Shown here: piece by piece, positions 35,721 through 44,339 of the stretch | Layout of the letters: every line of letters starts with the position of its first letter | How positions within the stretch are numbered: position 1 is the first letter of the stretch | Source: Leisingera aquaemixtae | GTDB lineage: Bacteria; Pseudomonadota; Alphaproteobacteria; Rhodobacterales; Rhodobacteraceae | Length of the DNA: 64,000 nucleotides | Assembly (NCBI RefSeq): GCF_001458395.1 | Contig: NZ_CYSR01000021.1 | Span: 62,001 to 126,000 of the forward strand | Direction of reading: 5' to 3' | The notes under the pieces: generated by a model | Database searches by the model: none | What the model saw: the letters and a program-made list of their open reading frames with translations, nothing else | What the model was told of the DNA's origin: nothing | Translations under genes and position numbers: made by a program

Positions 35721-36605
35721 TTAACTCGCGGCCCGCATCGGTGCCGACCACAGCCCCTGGAAGCCCTGACGGATGAACTCGGCCAGCTCTTCGACATAGG
35801 GCGCGCGCACCCGCTCTGCCCCATAGAGGTTGATGTGCTGCATCGGCAGGTCCGGCAGGCCGCAGCCCTGGCCGATCAGCTCCTGAAAGCCGGGCTGAGT
35901 GCCCTCCAGCAGCACGCCCACGGCAAGGTCGGCGCTGACCGTCGCCTCCACCGTCCGGTCGGAATCGCTGTCGAGCGCCATCTCCCATTCGATGCCCGCC
36001 TCGTCCAGCGCCGCCGTGGCCACCGGACGGAAACTGCAGTTGCGGCAGAAACCCAGCCGCAGCGGGCGCTGCCGCCAGACCGACCCGTCCGGCGCGCCGA
36101 CCCAGCGCAGCGGCATGCTGTGGATCGTCTCGCCGCCCTCGCCCGCACCGGTCTCGGTGGTCAGGATCAGGTCAAAGGCGCCGCGCCCGAACTCTGTCTT
36201 GAGATCGCGGGTGTTGGAGGTGCAGAGGTTCACATTCACCCGCGGATAATTGAGGTTGAACCGCTTCAGAACCGCCGGGATCACCGGGTGCACCACGTCA
36301 TGCGGCACCCCGAGCAGCACCTCCCCCTCATAGGCCTGATCCGTCAGCCTGCCGATCACCTCGTCATTCAGCGCCACCATCCGGCGGGCATATCCCAGCA
36401 GCTGCTCGCCCTCCGCCGTGAGCGCGATGGTGCGGCCGGATCGGTCCAGCAGATCCACCCCCAGCAGCTCCTCCAGCCGCTTCAGCTGCATGGACACCGC
36501 CGACTGGGTCAAATGCAGAAAACCCGCCGCCCGGGTCACACCGCCATGGTCCGCCACCGCCGCAAATGAGCGGAGCGTGGTGATATCGAGATTCCTTACC
36601 ATCAC
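35721..36605 (-). CDS. LysR-family transcriptional regulator
   Basis: 294 residues. The N-terminal winged HTH (LDITTLRSFAAVADHGGVTRAAGFLHLTQSAVSMQLKRLEELLGVDLLDR) is intact, as is the periplasmic-binding-like effector domain. The ATG at 36605 or the next codon (36602) may be used. It is divergent from a DUF1127 gene with a symmetric TGATG-N5-CATCA site just upstream of its own start, so it probably regulates itself and the DUF1127 gene. The effector is unknown. Confidence 0.88.
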   Translation of the reverse strand: MMVRNLDITTLRSFAAVADHGGVTRAAGFLHLTQSAVSMQLKRLEELLGVDLLDRSGRTIALTAEGEQLLGYARRMVALNDEVIGRLTDQAYEGEVLLGVPHDVVHPVIPAVLKRFNLNYPRVNVNLCTSNTRDLKTEFGRGAFDLILTTETGAGEGGETIHSMPLRWVGAPDGSVWRQRPLRLGFCRNCSFRPVATAALDEAGIEWEMALDSDSDRTVEATVSADLAVGVLLEGTQPGFQELIGQGCGLPDLPMQHINLYGAERVRAPYVEELAEFIRQGFQGLWSAPMRAAS

Positions 36606-36611
36606 AACACC

Positions 36612-36626
36612 TGATGCATTTCATCA
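36612..36626. promoter_or_regulatory. Symmetric LysR-type operator candidate
   Basis: TGATGCATTTCATCA is a perfect TGATG/CATCA dyad with a 5-bp spacer and fits the T-N11-A rule of LysR binding sites. It is 7 bp from the LysR start and about 100 bp from the DUF1127 start. Confidence 0.5.
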
Positions 36627-36728
36627 AAAACATTCGTTTTCAATATATGGCACAGAGCGCCATATTCATCAACACAATTGATCACCCACAAGGGAAGCAT
36701 CACAAACGCAACTGAAGGACTCGCCGAC

Positions 36729-36950
36729 ATGACCCATGCAACAGCCTCCTGCCCCGCCAGCTGCCGCCCCCAAGAGCCGCACCGCTCGCTGCTCAGCCGC
36801 CTGCGCCTGCTGTGGACTGTCCGGCGCCAGCGGAATCAACTTGCCGCGCTGGACGAGCGAGCGCTCAGGGACATCGGGGTGACCCGGGCAGAGGCGGATG
36901 CCGAAGCCCGCCGCGGGTTCTGGAGCGCACCCTCGCACTGGCTGCGCTGA
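36729..36950 (+). CDS. DUF1127 small protein
   Basis: 73 residues from the ATG at 36729, preceded by CTGAAGGA. The C-terminal half has the DUF1127 pattern of arginine-rich helices: RQRNQLAALDERALRDIGVTRAEADAEARRGFW. In alphaproteobacteria such short proteins affect RNA turnover, phosphate and stress adaptation. The N-terminal part contains two cysteines of unknown use. Its partner is the divergent LysR regulator; a terminator follows. Confidence 0.85.
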   Translation: MTHATASCPASCRPQEPHRSLLSRLRLLWTVRRQRNQLAALDERALRDIGVTRAEADAEARRGFWSAPSHWLR

Positions 36951-36982
36951 GCGGGGAGCCCGCCCGCACCCGGCTTTTCCGG

Positions 36983-37012
36983 CGGGCCGCTGAAAAGCGG
37001 CCCGTTTACTTG
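36983..37012 (+). terminator. Terminator after the DUF1127 gene
   Basis: A perfect nine-pair stem (36983-36991 with 36996-37004, GAAA tetraloop) is followed by TTTACTT. It lies 32 bp after the stop codon. Confidence 0.8.
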
Positions 37013-37146
37013 CCTTTTTCATGTATTTCTTGGTCCGGAATACTTGAACCGCAAGGCGCTTCGCCCGATATTTAGCGGGAAAGCTGCCAGCCGCGGCGAA
37101 ATTCGCGCGCAGGCAGCAAGGGAGTAGATTACGGAGACCATTGAGA

Positions 37147-37923
37147 ATGGCACAGTTTGACACCATCCGGTCTGCAGCCGGCGCCCGCGCCGCGCAGATT
37201 GATGAGGGCCTGCGCGCCCACATGAACAAAGTCTACGCCACCATGGCGGCAGGCACGTTCATCACCTTCCTGGCCGCCTGGGCAGTCGCCGGGCTGGCTG
37301 TCACCACCGACCCGGCCAACGCCGTGGCGCAGCTGAGCGCTGACAAGTATCTGACCAACGTCGGCTATGCGCTTTATGCCTCGCCGCTGAAGTGGGTGAT
37401 CATGTTTGCGCCGCTGGCCTTTGTGTTCGGCATCGGCGCCGCGGCCAACCGCATGTCCGCAGCGGGCGTGCAGCTGCTGTTCTACGTCTTTGCCACCGTG
37501 ATGGGCCTGTCGATCAGCTCGATCTTCCTGGTCTTCACCGGCGAAAGCATCGTGCAGGTGTTCCTGATCACCTCCATCGCCTTTGCGGGCCTGTCGCTTG
37601 TGGGTTACACCACCAAGAAGGACCTCAGCGGCATGGGCGCCTTCCTGATCATGGGCCTGATCGGCCTGATCGTGGCGTCGATCGTCAACATCTTCCTGGC
37701 GTCGTCGGCAATGGCCTTTGCGATCTCGGTGATCGGCGTGCTGATCTTTGCGGGCCTCACCGCCTATGACACCCAGCGGATCAAGAACGACTACCTGCAG
37801 ATGGCCCACGCGGGCGACCAGGAGTGGCTGGCGAAGTCCGCGATCATGGGTGCGCTGAGCCTGTATCTGGACTTCATCAACATGTTCATGATGCTGCTCC
37901 ATCTGCTTGGCAACCGCGAATAA
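37147..37923 (+). CDS. Bax inhibitor-1 / YccA-family membrane protein
   Basis: 258 residues with seven hydrophobic helices. The start ATG at 37147 follows GGAGACC; a TTG two codons earlier is less likely. The family features are HMNKVYATMAAGTFITF near residue 25, GLSISSIFLVFTGESI in the middle and the C-terminal GLTAYDTQRIKNDYLQ motif with the conserved aspartate of the pH-sensing pair. BI-1 proteins leak Ca2+ or protons and interact with membrane quality control (FtsH/YccA). It is a single gene with its own terminator. Confidence 0.92.
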   Translation: MAQFDTIRSAAGARAAQIDEGLRAHMNKVYATMAAGTFITFLAAWAVAGLAVTTDPANAVAQLSADKYLTNVGYALYASPLKWVIMFAPLAFVFGIGAAANRMSAAGVQLLFYVFATVMGLSISSIFLVFTGESIVQVFLITSIAFAGLSLVGYTTKKDLSGMGAFLIMGLIGLIVASIVNIFLASSAMAFAISVIGVLIFAGLTAYDTQRIKNDYLQMAHAGDQEWLAKSAIMGALSLYLDFINMFMMLLHLLGNRE

Positions 37924-37949
37924 GCGCACCTCAATTTCAGGCACGGCAA

Positions 37950-37985
37950 GGGGCGGATCGGATTGATCCGCCCCTTCTTTTTTTC
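37950..37985 (+). terminator. Terminator after the Bax inhibitor-1 gene
   Basis: A perfect ten-pair stem GGGGCGGATC/GATCCGCCCC (37950-37974, loop of 5) is followed by TTCTTTTTTT. This is the clearest terminator in the window. Confidence 0.92.
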
Positions 37986-38010
37986 CAACAACAATAAAAA
38001 GGTTTATCCC

Positions 38011-38499
38011 ATGAAAATAATTGAGGTTCCCGCCGCAGACGCAGAGCGCCTGGTGCCGCTGCTGCAGGATCTGCACGCGCTGCATGTTGCCTATCAGCCG
38101 GAGCGCCACATTCCGGCGCCGGGCAGCGATGGCCTGGCCGGGTGGCTGCAGGGCTGGCTGGGCGCAGAGACCATTTTTGCCTTGGCAGCGGAAAGCCCGC
38201 AGGGCACCCTGCTGGGGTATCTGATCTATGAGCTGCAGGACCGCCCTGCCCTGCCCCTCCGTCCGGCCGAGACACGCGCCATGCTGCATCATATCTCGGT
38301 CACCGGGGCCTGGCGGCGGATGGGCGTCGGCAAGGCGCTGGTGGAAGCGATGAAAGCCCGCGCGCTGGACGCCGGGGCCACGGTGATCGCGGCCACCTAT
38401 GCGCCCTTCAACACCGCCTCAGCCGCGCTGATGAAGGGAATGGGAATGGAGCCGGTGCTGACCATGGCGGAATGGCGCGCCAAAGGCTCAGCGCCCTGA
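38011..38499 (+). CDS. GNAT-family N-acetyltransferase
   Basis: 162 residues from the ATG at 38011 with AAAAAGG upstream; an earlier in-frame ATG lies inside the preceding terminator. The acetyl-CoA-binding motif is present as VTGAWRRMGVGKALVEAMKARA (R/Q-x-x-G-x-G/A), followed by a typical strand-helix end (NTASAALMKGMGMEPV). The acceptor substrate is not predictable. It is convergent with a small secreted protein. Confidence 0.85.
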   Translation: MKIIEVPAADAERLVPLLQDLHALHVAYQPERHIPAPGSDGLAGWLQGWLGAETIFALAAESPQGTLLGYLIYELQDRPALPLRPAETRAMLHHISVTGAWRRMGVGKALVEAMKARALDAGATVIAATYAPFNTASAALMKGMGMEPVLTMAEWRAKGSAP

Positions 38500-38501
38500 A
38501 T

Positions 38502-38927
38502 TCAGGACTCCGCGCCCGAGCAGTCCAGCCCTGTGGAGATGGCAATGGTCCCGCGGCTGCTCGCCACTTCGCGGATATCACCTTCCAGGCGGCAGCCCGA
38601 CGCCCTGACCACCAGGCCGCGGAAGTCCGCTTCGGCGATATCCGGCAGGCTGTTCACCGCACTGTGCTCAGGCACGCTCAGCACGGCCATTCCCGCGCTG
38701 CCGGACCGGACCAGGCTCAACGAGAGCTCCCGCCCCTGGATCTGCACGGTTCTGTCCACCACAGCCCTGCCTGCGGGCTCCGCCGCCGCAACCGGGGCTG
38801 CCGGCGCGGCATGCAGGTGAACCGCCGTGACCGCTGGCGGCAGCGGCACTGCCGCCCCTGCATCAAAGGAACTTGAAACCGGCGCCGCGGCCGCTGTCAG
38901 CGCCGCGGCAATCAATAGTGTTTTCAC
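38502..38927 (-). CDS. Small secreted protein of unknown function
   Basis: 141 residues with a signal peptide (about 1-19, TAAAAPVSS), an alanine/proline-rich linker to residue 55, and a compact C-terminal domain with two cysteines (ASGCRLEG; GLDCSG) that could form a disulfide. I do not recognise the family. The frame, coding-type composition and signal peptide support a real gene. It is convergent with the acetyltransferase gene with only 2 bp between stops. Confidence 0.7.
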   Translation of the reverse strand: MKTLLIAAALTAAAAPVSSSFDAGAAVPLPPAVTAVHLHAAPAAPVAAAEPAGRAVVDRTVQIQGRELSLSLVRSGSAGMAVLSVPEHSAVNSLPDIAEADFRGLVVRASGCRLEGDIREVASSRGTIAISTGLDCSGAES

Positions 38928-39084
38928 AGCTCATCCACCCGCTTGCTCATTAACCCACAAGGTCCAGGCTAGAGCGGAATTGCGGCGGAAAGATGCCGCA
39001 TCGTCCGGCAGATACGGACAATCAAAACCGCATTTACCGGTAATTGACGGCAATTCCCCGGGGCGCCGCCGGGGCCGCTCTCTG

Positions 39085-39120
39085 CAAAAGAAAACGGGCC
39101 GCGACTTGCGCGACCCGTTT
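39085..39120 (-). terminator. Terminator of rpmG
   Basis: On the minus strand, a stem of about twelve pairs including one G-U (39109-39120 with 39092-39103) is followed by TTTTCTTTT. It lies 26 bp after the rpmG stop. Confidence 0.8.
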
Positions 39121-39145
39121 CCGGAAATCATCCCGAAGGAAAGGC

Positions 39146-39313
39146 TTACTTGATTTTGCCTTCCTTGTACTCGACGTGCTTGCGCACAACCGGGTCGTAC
39201 TTCCGCACAACCATTTTTTCGGTCATGGTGCGTGCGTTCTTCTTGGTGACATAGAAGTGGCCGGTGCCCGCGCTCGAGTTCAGGCGGATCTTGATGGTGG
39301 TCGGCTTCGCCAT
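39146..39313 (-). CDS. rpmG: 50S ribosomal protein L33
   Basis: 55 residues from the ATG at 39313 ([20 protein letters not shown]); the longer frame upstream is not expected. The protein lacks the two CxxC pairs of zinc-binding L33, so it is the C-minus form. It is transcribed alone with a strong terminator, 119 bp from the 3' end of the RNase P RNA gene, which is on the same strand. Confidence 0.97.
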   Translation of the reverse strand: MAKPTTIKIRLNSSAGTGHFYVTKKNARTMTEKMVVRKYDPVVRKHVEYKEGKIK

Positions 39314-39431
39314 GGTGCTTCTCCTGCGTCCGAAAAGGCAGGGGCCTCTCGGTAAATTCCTATCTGAAGCCCGGCTTTTACCCGCCTCAGCCCCCAAGTC
39401 AATAGGATTCTCCCCCATTCCCCAAGGGATT

Positions 39432-39873
39432 TATGCGCAGAAGGCCTGTAAGCCGGATCCTGTCCCCCCGGGACCGTAATCCCGGGTTCGACGGCCATTC
39501 ATCTAGGCGGCGCATTGCTGCGCCGCTCAAGCTGCCAACCCGGCCCCTCTCGGCTGAAGCGTACCTAGCGGCGGTTTCCCGGTTGCCCGGGACCTGCCCG
39601 CGCGGGGGCCCTATTTGGCATTGCTCCCGGTGGGGCTTGCCGTGCCGCCGCTGTTGCCAGCAGCGCGGTGGGCTCTTACCCCACCGTTTCACCCTTACCC
39701 GCGCGGATGCTCCTTTGGCGGACCTCCGGTCCGGCGGGCGGTTTGTTTTCTGTGGCGCTTTCCGTCGGGTTTCCCCGCCCGGGCGTTACCCGGCACCGTT
39801 GCTTCATGGAGTCCGGACTTTCCTCGAGGGGCGCTTGCGCGCCCCGCGCGGCCGTCCAGCCTTCTGCGCGACT
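39432..39873 (-). ncRNA. rnpB: RNase P RNA, class A
   Basis: The minus strand carries the universal 5' core GAGGAAAGTCCGGACTCCAT (39825-39806), the P4-type 3' core with ACAGGATCCGGCTTACAGG and the internal GGTAAGGGTGAAACGGTG, GAGCAATGCCAAATAGG and GATGAATGGCC elements. Ends are set by the P1 helix, a ten-pair match between 39860-39869 and 39435-39444. The RNA is the catalytic part of RNase P, which matures the 5' ends of tRNAs. Terminal bases are uncertain by about 5-10. Long protein frames crossing this region are spurious. Confidence 0.95.
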
Positions 39874-39921
39874 GGAGGCGTAGAAAGATCGGTGAGCGGC
39901 GTCAAGCGGATAGTGCGGATT

Positions 39922-39995
39922 GAGGGGCTTTGCCCCTCTCGGCCCCGCCTTTGGGCCGGGGCCAATTCACCCCAGGATATTTGCGGCCAGAAGAA
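39922..39995 (+). repeat. Dispersed repeat, family 1, copy 2
   Basis: It has the same element order as 21576-21638: a GAGGGGC/GCCCCTC hairpin, CGGCCCCGCCTTTGGGCCGG, then AGGATATTTGCGGCCAGAAG. It lies upstream of the RNase P RNA gene (relative to its transcription) and faces copy 3. Confidence 0.7.
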
Positions 39996-40008
39996 TAAAG
40001 GATCCAAA

Positions 40009-40055
40009 CTTCTTCTGGCCGGAAATATCCCGGAGCGCGAGGCAGAGCCTCGCAA
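40009..40055 (-). repeat. Dispersed repeat, family 1, copy 3 (inverted)
   Basis: Read on the minus strand: a GCGAGGCT/AGCCTCGC-type hairpin, then CGGGATATTTCCGGCCAGAAG. It is inverted relative to copy 2, so the CCAGAAGAAG ends of the two copies face each other 13 bp apart and can form a long dyad between rnpB and the amidase gene. Confidence 0.65.
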
Positions 40056-40059
40056 ACCA

Positions 40060-40755
40060 TCAGGCGTAAAGCGCGTCCGGCCCGAGAGCGGCGAAATCCG
40101 AAGGCGTCAACGGGCCGTGCGCCCAGGGCCGGAAGCGCAGGCGGACGGCGGCCAGAAGCGCCTCATCCTCCGCCTCCGCAGTAAAGCCGGCTGCCGCGGC
40201 CGCCTTGCGGAACTGCTCAAAGGAAGGGGTGCGCGGCACCTGGCCCTTGCCGGGCCCGGCTGCCAGCCCCTGCCGCGCCAGGCGGTTCCAGTCAAACCGC
40301 GGGCCCGGGTCGAACTTGCGCCCCGGCGCCATGCAGGAATGCCCGATCACCCCTGGCGCGGGGATGTCCCAGCGCTGCATCACGCCGCGCATCAGCTCCT
40401 CCAGCGCGGCCATCTGCGGCGCGCTGAACGGGTGCGAGCCGAGGTTGTCGAGTTCGATGCCGATGGAGCGGGAGTTGATGTCCGCCTGCCCGTGCCACGC
40501 GCCGGCGCCGGCGTGCCAGGCGCGGTGCTCTTCCGCCACCATCTGCCACAGGGTGCCGTCAGCGCCGATCAGATAGTGGGCGGAAACCTCCGCCGCCGGA
40601 TCGCAGAGCCGCTCAAGCGCGGCCTGCGCGCCCTGCATGGCGGTGTAGTGCAGAACGATCAGGGACGGCTTCAGTCCGTCCCTGCGCGGCCCGAAGTTCG
40701 GGCTGGGATGCCAGAGGGCGCCCGGCTGATCAGCCCCGCGCGGATCCGCTGCCAT
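40060..40755 (-). CDS. N-acetylmuramoyl-L-alanine amidase (AmiD-like, Amidase_2)
   Basis: 231 residues. Zinc ligands of the amidase-2 fold are visible: His36 in LIVLHYTAM, a second His in the VIGHSCMAPGRKFDPGPRFDW segment, and the Asp within it. SIGIELDNLG carries the catalytic-site Glu. There is no obvious signal peptide, so it may act in cytosolic murein recycling (AmpD-like role) or be exported by another route. Its start codon abuts the stop of the Excalibur lipoprotein gene upstream (shared base), which suggests an operon. Confidence 0.9.
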   Translation of the reverse strand: MAADPRGADQPGALWHPSPNFGPRRDGLKPSLIVLHYTAMQGAQAALERLCDPAAEVSAHYLIGADGTLWQMVAEEHRAWHAGAGAWHGQADINSRSIGIELDNLGSHPFSAPQMAALEELMRGVMQRWDIPAPGVIGHSCMAPGRKFDPGPRFDWNRLARQGLAAGPGKGQVPRTPSFEQFRKAAAAAGFTAEAEDEALLAAVRLRFRPWAHGPLTPSDFAALGPDALYA

Positions 40756-41522
40756 CAGTTCTGGACGGCCAGCCGGTAAGGGGCCGGGTCCCAGCCGCAG
40801 GCATAGCCGTCGCCATCCGGGTCCAGCGCCTTGCGGTCGCGCTCCGGCCCGCCGGTGGCGAGAAAGGCGACCTGGGCCTGGTCGGGAGAAGCAAAGTCTG
40901 CGCAGTTGCGCTGGTTGCGGGCCTTCAGGTTGATGCCGGAGCGGCTGTAGACGCGCACGCCCTTGGGATTGCTGGTGCCGAGGGCATAGCGCACGATGTT
41001 GGGCCCTGCCTCCTCCGTGCGCTGCGGCACTGCAACCGGCTGCACCTGCTGGTATTGCGCCCGCTGGCGCTCCAGCCGGGCCGCATCGCTTTCGATCGAC
41101 TGCCGGGCAGCGACCGCCTCAAAGTCGTTCTCATCCGAAATCCGGCCGTCGCCAGCCAGCTGCGGTGCCGGGTTCGAGGGGTTCGCCTGCAGCGGCTCAA
41201 CGCCGGAGCCGGTGCTGGAGGTGGCCAGCGCTGCCGCGGTTTCGCGGGCGATGTCCGCGCCGCTGGCGGCGGTGCTGGCCGTGGTGAACGTGCCCGCCGC
41301 AGTCGCCGAGCCGGGGCTGCGCGGTGCTGCCGCGGGCTGGACCGGTTCTGACGATACCCGCGCCGGCGGCACCAGCGGTTCGCCGGTGATGGTGGTGCCC
41401 GCGGCGGGCGGCGGCGCAAAGGGATCGCCGTCAATGCCCGCGGCACTGTCCGGAACCTGTGGCGAACAGGCAGCCATAACCAAAAGGCTGCCTGCGGCGG
41501 CGTAAGATGCGAATGCGCGCAT
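40755..41522 (-). CDS. Excalibur-domain lipoprotein
   Basis: 255 residues. A type II signal peptide with lipobox VMAAC (Cys19) is followed by a long, disordered Ala/Pro/Ser/Thr region (20-180). The C-terminal Excalibur-like domain has NCADFASPDQAQVAFL and the calcium-loop LDPDGDGYACGWD. It is anchored in the envelope and encoded directly before a cell-wall amidase, so a peptidoglycan-related role is plausible. The function of Excalibur domains beyond calcium binding is unknown. Confidence 0.85.
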   Translation of the reverse strand: MRAFASYAAAGSLLVMAACSPQVPDSAAGIDGDPFAPPPAAGTTITGEPLVPPARVSSEPVQPAAAPRSPGSATAAGTFTTASTAASGADIARETAAALATSSTGSGVEPLQANPSNPAPQLAGDGRISDENDFEAVAARQSIESDAARLERQRAQYQQVQPVAVPQRTEEAGPNIVRYALGTSNPKGVRVYSRSGINLKARNQRNCADFASPDQAQVAFLATGGPERDRKALDPDGDGYACGWDPAPYRLAVQN

Positions 41523-41563
41523 GGGGTTACCTGTCTGCTCTGCTCAAGTGCTGAGGCAGAGGA

Positions 41564-43051
41564 TTACCACCATTGCTGCGGCTTGGCTACAAAGCCGGCC
41601 GCATTTTCCAGAGCATAGGCAGTGTTCAGCAGATCGCCCTCTTCCCAGGGCTTGCCGATCAGCTGAAGACCCAGCGGCAGACCCTGCTTGTCGAGCCCTG
41701 CCGGCACCGCAATGCCCGGCAGACCCGCCAGGTTCACGGTGACGGTGAAGACGTCGTTCAGGTACATCTGCACCGGATCCGCCTCGGTCATCTCGCCCAG
41801 GCCAAAGGCCGCCGACGGGGTGGCCGGGGTCAGGATGGCGTCGACACCGGCGGCAAAGACGTCCTCGAAGTCCTTCTTGATCAGGGTGCGGACCTTGCGG
41901 GCGCGATTGTAGTAAGCGTCGTAGAAGCCAGCCGACAGCACGTAGGTGCCGACCATCACGCGGCGCTGTACCTCATGGCCGAAACCTTCGGCGCGGGTCT
42001 TCTCGTACATCTCGGTGATGCCGTCGCCGGCCTCCAGCGTGGCGCGGCGGCCATAGCGGACACCGTCGTAACGGGCGAGGTTCGAGGAGGCCTCAGCCGG
42101 GGCGATCACATAGTAGGCGGGCAGCGCGTATTTGGTGTGGGGCAGCGAGATGTCGACGATCTCCGCCCCTGCCGCTTTCAGCATTTCGGCGCCATCCGAC
42201 CACAGTTTCCCGATCTCGCCCGGCATGCCGTCCATGCGGTATTCCTTGGGGATACCGATCTTCTTGCCGCGGATGTCGCCGGTCAGCATCGCCTCGAAAT
42301 CCGGCACCGTCAGTTCGGCAGAGGTCGAATCCTTGGGGTCGTGGCCGCACATGGCTTCCAGCATGATCGCCGCGTCGCGCACCGATTTGGTCATCGGGCC
42401 GGCCTGATCCAGCGAGGAGGCAAAGGCGACGATGCCCCAGCGCGAGCAGCGGCCGTAGGTCGGCTTGATGCCGACGGTGCCGGTGAAGGCGGCGGGCTGG
42501 CGGATCGAGCCGCCGGTGTCGGTGCCAGTGGCCGCAAGGCAGAGGTCAGCTGCCACGGCAGAGGCCGAGCCGCCGGAGGAGCCGCCCGGGGTCAGCTGGG
42601 CGTCGTCATTGCCGCGGCGCCAGGGGCTGACGGCATTGCCGTAGACTGAGGTTTCGTTGGAGGAGCCCATTGCGAACTCATCCATGTTCAGCTTGCCCAG
42701 CATGACGGAGCCCGCGTCTGCCAGCTTCTGGCTGACGGTGGATTCATACTCCGGCTTGAAGCCTTCGAGGATTTTGGAGGCCGCCTGCGAGGGCACGCCC
42801 TTGGTGCAGAACAGATCCTTGATGCCGATCGGCAGTCCGCACATGGAGGGCGCCTCGCCCGCCTTGATGCGCTCATCCGCAGCCTTGGCGCGTTCCATCG
42901 CGATCTCGGGGGTCTTGTGCACGAACGCATTGAGCGCATCAGCTGCGTCGATTGCTTTGAGGCAGGCCTCGGTCAGCTCGACGGAAGTGGTGTCGCCCTT
43001 GCGCAGCGCGTCGCGGGCCTCTGCCAGGCCCAGTTTGTTCAGATCGCTCAT
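41564..43051 (-). CDS. gatA: Asp-tRNA(Asn)/Glu-tRNA(Gln) amidotransferase subunit A
   Basis: 495 residues from the ATG at 43051. The amidase triad is Lys78 (GIKDLFCT), cis-Ser158 ([10 protein letters not shown]) and nucleophile Ser182 ([12 protein letters not shown]), with the standard 24-residue spacing between the two serines. It releases ammonia from glutamine for the GatB-catalysed amidation of misacylated tRNA. gatC precedes it by 5 bp. gatB is not in this window, so the three subunits are split in this genome. Confidence 0.97.
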   Translation of the reverse strand: MSDLNKLGLAEARDALRKGDTTSVELTEACLKAIDAADALNAFVHKTPEIAMERAKAADERIKAGEAPSMCGLPIGIKDLFCTKGVPSQAASKILEGFKPEYESTVSQKLADAGSVMLGKLNMDEFAMGSSNETSVYGNAVSPWRRGNDDAQLTPGGSSGGSASAVAADLCLAATGTDTGGSIRQPAAFTGTVGIKPTYGRCSRWGIVAFASSLDQAGPMTKSVRDAAIMLEAMCGHDPKDSTSAELTVPDFEAMLTGDIRGKKIGIPKEYRMDGMPGEIGKLWSDGAEMLKAAGAEIVDISLPHTKYALPAYYVIAPAEASSNLARYDGVRYGRRATLEAGDGITEMYEKTRAEGFGHEVQRRVMVGTYVLSAGFYDAYYNRARKVRTLIKKDFEDVFAAGVDAILTPATPSAAFGLGEMTEADPVQMYLNDVFTVTVNLAGLPGIAVPAGLDKQGLPLGLQLIGKPWEEGDLLNTAYALENAAGFVAKPQQWW

Positions 43052-43056
43052 GTCTC

Positions 43057-43344
43057 TCACTCCACGACTTTGGGCACTGCGAAAAAGCCTTCGCGGGCGT
43101 CCGGCGCATTGGCCAGGATCTTGTCCTGCTGGTTGCCGTCAGTGACTTCGTCCTTGCGGCGCTTGAGGCGCTGCGGGGTGACGGAGGTCATCGGCTCGAC
43201 GCCCTCGACATCCACCTCGTTCAGCTGCTCGATGAAGCCCAGGATATTGTTGAACTCGTCTGCCAGCGCCGGAAGTGCTGCGTCCTCAACCTTGATCCGG
43301 GCCAGTTTGGCCACCTTGGCGGCAGTGCTTTGGTCAATCGACAT
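43057..43344 (-). CDS. gatC: Amidotransferase subunit C
   Basis: 95 residues from the ATG at 43344 ([19 protein letters not shown]). Family features are the N-terminal helix, [22 protein letters not shown] and the C-terminal [19 protein letters not shown]. It stabilises the GatA-GatB complex. It is the first gene of the gatCA operon. Confidence 0.97.
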   Translation of the reverse strand: MSIDQSTAAKVAKLARIKVEDAALPALADEFNNILGFIEQLNEVDVEGVEPMTSVTPQRLKRRKDEVTDGNQQDKILANAPDAREGFFAVPKVVE

Positions 43345-43530
43345 GGAAACCCTCATCTGGTGTTGGGTAGGCATTTACCGCCGTGCCGCCTGCGCTGCAA
43401 GCCGGCATGGGGTGTTCGCTGCGTTGCGCGGGCTTGCCGCGGCAGGCGCGGCCAAATTTCCGAAGGCTTCGATTCCATTTCGCATCAGGCCTGTTAGGCT
43501 TTTGCCAAAGACAACGCGAGGAGAAAACCG

Positions 43531-44223
43531 ATGAAGATCATTTGGCTGGGCCACGGCTCATTCCGCATCGAGACCGGCGGCCTGGTGCTGCTGGTGGACC
43601 CCTGGCTGAGCGGCAACCCGGTGCTGCCCGAAGACCAGCACGAGGCGGCGATTGCAGGCGCCACCCATATCCTGCTGACCCATGTGCATTTCGACCACGT
43701 GGTGGATGTGCTGCCGCTGGCCAAACGGCTGAAGGTGCCGGTGATCGGGCAATACGATCTGATGGGACTGTGGGGCGAGACCGAAGGGGTTGATACCACT
43801 GGCTTCAACAAGGGCGGAACGGTGGATCTGGGCAGTGTGCAGGTGGCGATGGTGCCGGCCTCGCACAGTTCCACTTTCAGCACCGAGGACGGGCTGCGCA
43901 CCGGCGGCTCGGAAGTGGGTTACATGCTGATAGCAGAGGGCAAGACGGTCTACCTGTCCGGCGACACCGCGATCATGGCGGACATGGAGTGGATGGGGGA
44001 TTATTACAAACCCGATGTAGGCATCCTGTCGGCGGGCGGCCATTTCACCATGGACATGAAACAGGCGGCCTATGCGGCCAAGCGGTATTTCAACTTCAAG
44101 ACAGTGATTCCCTGCCACTACAAGAGTTTCCCGGTGCTGGCGCAGGACGCCAAGGACCTGATCGAGGGGCTGCCGGGGGTGGAGGTGATCGAGCCGGAAG
44201 TGATGAAGGCGATCGAGGTCTGA
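43531..44223 (+). CDS. UPF0173-type metal-dependent hydrolase
   Basis: 230 residues, a metallo-beta-lactamase fold. The metal site THVHFDH has His51, His53, Asp55 and His56; further ligands are in VPASHSS and LSGDTAIM, and CHYKSF near the C-terminus. The compact UPF0173 form lacks the extra domains of RNase Z or glyoxalase II, and its substrate is unknown. The ribosome-binding sequence GGAG precedes the ATG. The gene ends 22 bp before a structured repeat. Confidence 0.92.
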   Translation: MKIIWLGHGSFRIETGGLVLLVDPWLSGNPVLPEDQHEAAIAGATHILLTHVHFDHVVDVLPLAKRLKVPVIGQYDLMGLWGETEGVDTTGFNKGGTVDLGSVQVAMVPASHSSTFSTEDGLRTGGSEVGYMLIAEGKTVYLSGDTAIMADMEWMGDYYKPDVGILSAGGHFTMDMKQAAYAAKRYFNFKTVIPCHYKSFPVLAQDAKDLIEGLPGVEVIEPEVMKAIEV

Positions 44224-44245
44224 CCCGCACAGGCTGGCGCGGCGT

Positions 44246-44339
44246 CTCCCGCCCGTCGCCGGATCTGCCGGGCAGATCCGCTCCCGTTGGGCATGGCGCC
44301 GGGCCTGGCGGCCCGGCGCGGGCGGCCCTCAGGCCGCCG
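44246..44339 (+). repeat. Structured repeat, family 3, copy B
   Basis: CTCCCGCCCGTCGCCGG (44246-44262), a stem GGATCT/AGATCC with a 7-base loop, then CGCTCCCGTTGGGC, a perfect ten-pair hairpin (44296-44305 with 44310-44319) and a seven-pair hairpin GGCGGCC/GGCCGCC (44322-44339). The last hairpin includes the stop codon of tag. Like copy A, it lies between convergent genes. Confidence 0.75.

Noticed and set aside
39433-40779. 448-codon plus-strand frame across rnpB and the amidase gene
   Set aside because: Overlaps the RNase P RNA and the antisense of the amidase; not protein-coding.
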